Part shown: positions 15,496 through 19,280 of the stretch, in pieces
Layout of the letters: every line of letters begins with the position of its first letter
Numbering within the stretch: the stretch's first letter is position 1
Assembly: GCA_963513115.1 (NCBI GenBank)
Contig: CAUPPN010000003.1
Coordinates: 1 to 19,280, forward strand
Length of the DNA: 19,280 nucleotides
From: JABCPO02 sp963513115
GTDB taxonomy: Bacteria > Bacillota > Clostridia > TANB77 > CAG-508
Direction of reading: 5' to 3'
Translations under genes and position numbers: made by a program
The notes under the pieces: generated by a model
The model's database searches: none
Told to the model about the DNA's origin: nothing
The model's input: the letters and a program-made list of their open reading frames with translations, nothing else

Positions 15496-16182
15496 TTAAA
15501 GATTGTTACTTAATATGTCATTAAAAACATATGCCGCTATATTAATCCCAAAAACTGCTGGTACTTCTGCAATACTTGTTACTTTTTTAGATATTTTAGG
15601 TTGTTCTTTTGAGTATACAACAAGTTGTTTTTTTATATTTTCTTTTTTTAATATCTTTCTAATTTTTTTAGCAAGTGGACAATATGTTGTCTTGAATATA
15701 TCTGTAACTTCTATCATATCTACTCTTGTCCTATTGCCTGCTCCCATAGATGATATGCATTTAATATTATTTTCATATGCATATTTCATAATAGTAATTT
15801 TAGCATCTACATCATCTATACAGTCAATTATGTAGTCTGGGTTAAAATCTTTTAACATATCATAGATATTATCTTCTGATACTTTTTCATCATATGTTAT
15901 CATTTCAACTTTTTCGTTTATGCTTTTAGCTCTTTTTTTAGCAACATCTACTTTTTTTTCCCCAATTGTATCATTATATGCTACAAGTTGCCTGTTAATA
16001 TTTGTTTCATCTACTGTATCAAAATCACATAGTAGTATATTTTTAATTCCATTTCTTAAAAACATTTCTAGCACGTATGATCCTACACCGCCTACTCCAA
16101 ATAGTACAATTTTAGCCCCTACTATTTTTTCATTGTTTTCTTTTCCTATTAGCGATATTTGTCTATCTAAAAAGTTATCCAT
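15496..16182 (-). CDS. tcdA: tRNA threonylcarbamoyladenosine dehydratase TcdA (E1-like ThiF family)
   Basis: TcdA uses ATP to dehydrate t6A at position 37 of ANN-decoding tRNAs into the cyclic ct6A form. The 228-residue protein has the ThiF/E1 Rossmann motif GVGGVGS (29-35), the acidic nucleotide-binding strand LCDFDTVDETNINRQ (51-65), IDCIDD (119-124), and the TcdA-specific SMGAGNRTR (145-153) and DIFKTTYCPLAKKIR (161-175). It is slightly shorter than Bacillus TcdA (about 250); the Ser/Thr-rich block before the last helix is reduced. Its ATG overlaps the stop of the U32 gene by one base (TAATG), so translation is coupled. The shared operon with a U34 modification enzyme supports a tRNA role. 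Other E1-like activators are less likely given the SMGAGN motif. Confidence 0.9.
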   Translation of the reverse strand: MDNFLDRQISLIGKENNEKIVGAKIVLFGVGGVGSYVLEMFLRNGIKNILLCDFDTVDETNINRQLVAYNDTIGEKKVDVAKKRAKSINEKVEMITYDEKVSEDNIYDMLKDFNPDYIIDCIDDVDAKITIMKYAYENNIKCISSMGAGNRTRVDMIEVTDIFKTTYCPLAKKIRKILKKENIKKQLVVYSKEQPKISKKVTSIAEVPAVFGINIAAYVFNDILSNNL

Positions 16183-17441
16183 TATATTTTCTTCCTAATT
16201 ATATAGTATTTTTCTAATTCAAAAGGTACATTCATTATTACTTGTTGATCTTTTACTCCTGGGTTAATTGTAGGTATTTCTTCATTTGTTTCAACATCAA
16301 AAAGCTTTTCTATCTTAAACTCTACTCCTTTTAACTTGCCAGGTATTAATGCTTCTAATGTATCTCCTACATTTAGCTTGTTTTTAATATATACTTTTGC
16401 TAGGTTTTCACCTACCATTTCGTCTACTACTGCACCATATTGGTAGTTATCATTATATTGTCTTCCATTTAATGTTTGGTTTGTTTCAATATCATTTGCT
16501 TTTTTAATTGTTTCTTCATCAAAGTTAAATTTAGTTAAATCTCTTGTTTTAACCTTTTCTATTTCTTCTAAGTATTTTTCATATTCATATTTTCCAGTAT
16601 TTAAATACTCATCTATTGCACACCTATATATGTTAATTATACTTGCTAAATAGTATTCTGTTTTAAGTCTTCCTTCTATCTTAAAACTATCTACTCCCAT
16701 GTCTATTAAGTCTGGTAGTTCGTCTATTAGGCAAAGGTCTTTTGATGAAAATATTGTCATACCATTTTCATCTTCGTCTACTTCCATAAGTTCACCAGGG
16801 TTATGCCTATCTTCTACATACATATTATAGTTCCACCTACAACTTTGTACGCAGTCACCCTTATTTGCATTCCTATTTGTTAGGTAATTACTTAGGTAGC
16901 ATCTTCCTGAGTATGCAAAGCATATTGCTCCATGAACAAATACTTCAATTTCTAAATCTTCTGGTTTTCCTTCCATAATCTTTTTTAGGTTTTCTTTTGT
17001 AATTTCTCTTGCCATAATTATTCTTTTAGCTCCATTTTTATACCAGAAATTACATGCTGGAAGTGATAATGTATTTGCTTGTGTAGATATATTAATTGGT
17101 ATATTTGGTGCATACTCTTTTACTATGTCTACTACTCCACCATCAGATACTATTATCCCATCTACTCCTTCTTTAGCTAAGTATTTAACTTGTTTAATTA
17201 TTTCACTATAGTCATCATCATTTGCATATATATTTACTGCAGAATATACCTTCTTAGCATGTAACTTAGCATATTTAATTATCTTATCTAAGCTATCATC
17301 ATCTACTTTTGCTCTTGTTCTAAGTGATACATTTGGTGTTCCTACATATACTGCATCTGCTCCATATATGTATGCAATTACTGCTTTTTCATATGATCCT
17401 GCTGGTGCTAATAATTCTACTTTCTTATTGTTTTTCTCCAT
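16182..17441 (-). CDS. trhP: U32 peptidase-family protein, probable tRNA U34 hydroxylation protein TrhP
   Basis: The U32 family is named as collagenase-like peptidases, but characterised YegQ/YrrN/YrrO members make 5-hydroxyuridine at tRNA U34 (TrhP). This 419-residue protein has the N-terminal ELLAPAGS strand (9-16), GADAVYVG (27-34), and the U32 signature VFVHGAICFAYSGRCYLSNY (167-186), followed by NANKGDCVQSCRW (191-203). Cys174, Cys181, Cys197 and Cys201 are candidates for the iron-sulfur cluster ligands. Residues ~330-419 form the C-terminal beta-rich U32_C domain. An AAAGG site lies seven bases before the ATG. The usual SHRxYTTGF block is replaced by TRDLTKFNF (299-307), so exact function is uncertain. 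It precedes tcdA with a one-base overlap and may be transcribed from the trpS promoter, since no promoter is seen in the 155-base gap. Confidence 0.88.
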   Translation of the reverse strand: MEKNNKKVELLAPAGSYEKAVIAYIYGADAVYVGTPNVSLRTRAKVDDDSLDKIIKYAKLHAKKVYSAVNIYANDDDYSEIIKQVKYLAKEGVDGIIVSDGGVVDIVKEYAPNIPINISTQANTLSLPACNFWYKNGAKRIIMAREITKENLKKIMEGKPEDLEIEVFVHGAICFAYSGRCYLSNYLTNRNANKGDCVQSCRWNYNMYVEDRHNPGELMEVDEDENGMTIFSSKDLCLIDELPDLIDMGVDSFKIEGRLKTEYYLASIINIYRCAIDEYLNTGKYEYEKYLEEIEKVKTRDLTKFNFDEETIKKANDIETNQTLNGRQYNDNYQYGAVVDEMVGENLAKVYIKNKLNVGDTLEALIPGKLKGVEFKIEKLFDVETNEEIPTINPGVKDQQVIMNVPFELEKYYIIRKKI

Positions 17442-17530
17442 GTATTTGCCTTTCTATTTTTATTACTTCTTATTACTTTCTCTTTTTGTTTTAAGTTATT
17501 TTCTTTTTTGTTTCTTCTTTTTTTATTATT

Positions 17531-17554
17531 TCTTATTGTTTCTTATTGTTTCTT
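17531..17554. repeat. Short tandem repeat upstream of the U32 gene
   Basis: TCTTATTGTT occurs twice in tandem with a partial third unit (TCTT), inside a purely pyrimidine-rich (plus strand) gap. On the transcript this gives a purine-rich leader. Likely low-complexity sequence. Confidence 0.6.
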
Positions 17555-17596
17555 TTTCTAGTTTTTCTTTCTTTAATATTTTTTAAAATATTATTC

Positions 17597-18643
17597 TTAA
17601 AAATTATAGTCTACTCCTGCTGCTTTTCTAATTTCAATTATCTTTTCTTCAGCTTTTTTTCTAGCTTTTTTAGTTCCTTCTTCTAGGTATTTTTTAACTA
17701 AATCCATATTTTCTTCATAGTATTTTCTTTTTTCTCTAATTGGTTCTAATTCATCTTCTAATACATTAATTAATACTTTCTTTATTTTAACATCACCTAT
17801 ACCACCTTTTTGGTATCCTTGTTTTAATTCTTCTAATGTATTAAAGCCTTCCATGTATTTTGCAATTTGTTCATCTGTTGCAAATACATCTAAGTATGTA
17901 AATACCATGTTTCCTTCTACCTTACCAGGATCTTCTACTCTAATATGATCTGGGTCTGTATACATTTTCATAACTTTTTTAGCAACTTCTTCTTTGCTAT
18001 CCGCTAAGTATATGCAGTTGTTTAATGACTTACTCATTTTTGCATTACCGTCTAATCCTGGTAATCTTTGTGACATTTTGTTTTCTGGTATTACTGCATT
18101 ACATCTTCTAACTATATCTTTTCCATTACCATATAGTGTGTTAAATGTTTTAACAATATCATTTGTTTGTTCAATCATAGGTAATTGGTCTACCCCTACT
18201 GGTACAGTGTTTGCATCAAACAATGTTATATCTGCTGCTTGACTTACTGGGTATACTAAAAATCCTACTGGTATACTTTTTTCAAACCCCTTTTGTCTCA
18301 TTTCATTTTTAACAGTTGGGTTTCCTTCTAATCTACCTAGTTTAACTATATTTAAGTAATAGCATGTAAGCTCATATAGTTCTGGTATTTGTGTTTGTAC
18401 AAATATAGTTACCTTTTCTGGGTCTATTCCTACAGATAGGTAATCTAACATTAAATTAAGTACATTATCTGATACCTTTTGTGGGTTAGAAAAGTTATCT
18501 GTTAGTGCTTGAAAGTCAGCTATTTCTATATACATTTCTTCTACTTCATTTTGAAGAGCCACTCTATTTTTAAGTGAACCAATATAGTGTCCTAAATGTA
18601 ACTTACCTGTTGGTCTATCACCTGTTAATACTATCTTTTTCAT
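17597..18643 (-). CDS. trpS: Tryptophanyl-tRNA synthetase
   Basis: TrpRS charges tRNA-Trp with tryptophan. From the chosen start the protein has 348 residues, close to the usual ~330-345. The class I HIGH-type motif is PTGKLHLGHY (11-20) and the KMSKS loop is AKMSKSLNN (201-209). The GDRPTG entry, the NIVKLGRLEGNPTVKNE region (98-114) and VYPVSQAADI (130-139) are typical of TrpRS. A longer ORF begins at 18661, but the strong GGAGG site (18655-18659) lies inside its first codons, so the ATG at 18643, 11 bases downstream, is preferred and matches the family N-terminus. An extended -10 promoter lies ~105 bases upstream. No T-box leader is present in this short leader. Confidence 0.97.
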   Translation of the reverse strand: MKKIVLTGDRPTGKLHLGHYIGSLKNRVALQNEVEEMYIEIADFQALTDNFSNPQKVSDNVLNLMLDYLSVGIDPEKVTIFVQTQIPELYELTCYYLNIVKLGRLEGNPTVKNEMRQKGFEKSIPVGFLVYPVSQAADITLFDANTVPVGVDQLPMIEQTNDIVKTFNTLYGNGKDIVRRCNAVIPENKMSQRLPGLDGNAKMSKSLNNCIYLADSKEEVAKKVMKMYTDPDHIRVEDPGKVEGNMVFTYLDVFATDEQIAKYMEGFNTLEELKQGYQKGGIGDVKIKKVLINVLEDELEPIREKRKYYEENMDLVKKYLEEGTKKARKKAEEKIIEIRKAAGVDYNF

Positions 18644-18748
18644 ATTACTACTTTCCTCCATTTAAATTAATCTTTAAACTTAATTATATATTTTAATCTC
18701 AATCTTTTTTAATTAATCTTATCTTTCTTTTTTAATTCCTATCACATT

Positions 18749-18757
18749 ATTATACCA
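18749..18757 (-). promoter_or_regulatory. Extended -10 promoter of trpS
   Basis: The minus strand reads TGGTATAAT, a perfect TGnTATAAT. It abuts and overlaps by four bases the large palindrome at 18754-18793, which would cover the spacer and -35 region. The -35 at 17 bases (TACATA) is weak. Confidence 0.55.
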
Positions 18758-18793
18758 CATATTATGTATATTATGTAGTACATAATGTGTGGT
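18754..18793. repeat. 15-bp inverted repeat overlapping the trpS promoter
   Basis: ACCACATATTATGTA (18754-18768) and TACATAATGTGTGGT (18779-18793) are complementary except for one T-G position, around a ten-base spacer. Because it covers the -35/spacer side of the trpS -10 element, it could be an operator for a dimeric regulator. It could instead be a hairpin terminator of maf, though no T-run follows on the minus strand. Confidence 0.65.
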
Positions 18794-18873
18794 TAATTAT
18801 ACTTTTATATATTTTTTAGTCATTTAAATTATTTTATTATTTTAATTATTCAAATCGTTTAAATCACTTAAAT

Positions 18874-18898
18874 AAATACTTAAACTATTTAAGTATTT
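18874..18898 (-). terminator. AT-rich hairpin overlapping the end of maf
   Basis: AAATACTTAAA pairs perfectly with TTTAAGTATTT (11 bp) around a three-base loop. The maf stop codon lies inside it. The stem holds only one G-C pair and is followed by ATTTAAG rather than a T-run, so it is at best a weak terminator. Confidence 0.35.
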
Positions 18899-19280
18899 AA
18901 GTAGCTATATATTTTAGATACTGGTACTCCTAATATATTATAATAGTTTCCTTCAATCTTCCTTACAAAGTTAGATACATATGTTTCAACTACAAAGCCT
19001 GATGCATATAGTGCATCTTTTTCATTTTCTGCATAGTATTTTGCATCTTCTTTTCCTATTTCATTAAAGTATATATATGTGTTATCATAGTCTACTATTT
19101 CTTTTGAAATAGTATTATCTTTAACATATATAATACATATTCCACTAATTACTTCATTTTTCTTATTAGAAGAATTAAGTAGGTTTTGCATTGATTCTTT
19201 CCTACTTTTCGGTTTTTCAAGTATATTATTGTTTGAGTATACTATTGTATCTAATCCAATAATTATCATATCTTCATTAG
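18889..19280 (-). CDS. maf: Maf-like nucleotide pyrophosphatase, N-terminal part outside the window
   Basis: Maf proteins hydrolyse non-canonical or excess nucleoside triphosphates to monophosphates and affect division in Bacillus. The reading frame is open to the window edge (AAT GAA GAT precede the first visible ATG), so that ATG is internal and the 5' end is missing. About 130 residues remain. The visible signatures are IIIGLDTIVY (catalytic Asp block, usually GADTVV), LEKPKS (usually LGKP), the central YYAENEKDALYASGF (usually YVxTGEPxDKAGAY), IEGNYYNILGVPVSKIYSYL at the C-terminus. Two departures from consensus are seen: Leu for Ala before Asp-Thr, and the tyrosine-rich middle. The N-terminal SxR substrate motif cannot be checked. 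Confidence 0.85.
   Translation of the reverse strand, partial: NEDMIIIGLDTIVYSNNNILEKPKSRKESMQNLLNSSNKKNEVISGICIIYVKDNTISKEIVDYDNTYIYFNEIGKEDAKYYAENEKDALYASGFVVETYVSNFVRKIEGNYYNILGVPVSKIYSYLNT

Noticed and set aside
17571..17596. Terminator after trpS (AATATTTT/AAAATATT)
   Set aside because: The dyad is purely A/T with a two-base loop and is not distinguishable from background in this sequence.
18644..18748. T-box riboswitch in the trpS leader
   Set aside because: The leader is only about 100 bases and lacks the conserved antiterminator sequence and a leader terminator.
1..19280. CRISPR array, tRNA, rRNA or insertion sequence
   Set aside because: No regularly spaced repeats, cloverleaf-like sequences, rRNA-like stretches or transposase genes were seen.

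Overview
The window is very AT-rich and its genes are typical of a low-GC Bacillota, probably a clostridial or related gut lineage. Nearly all genes lie on the minus strand, open with AGAGGA/AGGAGG-type ribosome binding sites, and are packed into short operons. The gene set (recX-recA, ymdB, recJ, a bifunctional rel, a glyoxalase-II-like hydrolase, a U32-family tRNA hydroxylase, tcdA, trpS, maf) is core bacterial machinery. No rRNA, tRNA, CRISPR array, insertion sequence or phage gene was seen.

Layout, left to right (transcription mostly right to left). 1-1542: the start of recX (cut by the window edge) directly behind recA. 1848-4222: a two-gene operon, ymdB followed by an orphan membrane-anchored solute-binding protein. 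4390-6483: a lone, highly divergent M3-like zinc metallopeptidase between its own promoter and terminator. 6609-11429: the operon recJ, rel, an MBL-fold hydrolase, then a terminator at the hydrolase stop codon and a small in-frame ORF that encodes a charged stretch and one membrane helix. 11750-14026: a restriction-modification cassette in which a plus-strand C5-cytosine methyltransferase converges on a minus-strand restriction endonuclease over a shared hairpin terminator. 14255-15277: a probably cytoplasmic protein with an N-terminal starch/glycogen-binding (CBM25/53-like) domain. 15496-18643: trpS, a U32 peptidase-family protein (TrhP-like) and tcdA, all acting on tRNA. 18889-19280: the 3' part of maf.

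How the genes fit together. recA/recX and recJ serve homologous recombination. rel controls (p)ppGpp. The trpS-trhP-tcdA run charges tRNA-Trp and modifies anticodon-loop bases (U34 and A37). The restriction-modification pair is the clearest accessory element: it breaks the strand uniformity and has its own promoters. Its nuclease is the most interesting gene, because a C-terminal half that looks like the B3-like domain of NgoFVII/NgoAVII enzymes is joined to an N-terminal half without the phospholipase-D HKD motif.

Three annotated starts were moved downstream of the longest ORF because the ribosome binding site sits inside or against the longer version (methyltransferase, CBM protein, trpS). 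Family assignments come from motif recognition by eye; no database search was possible.
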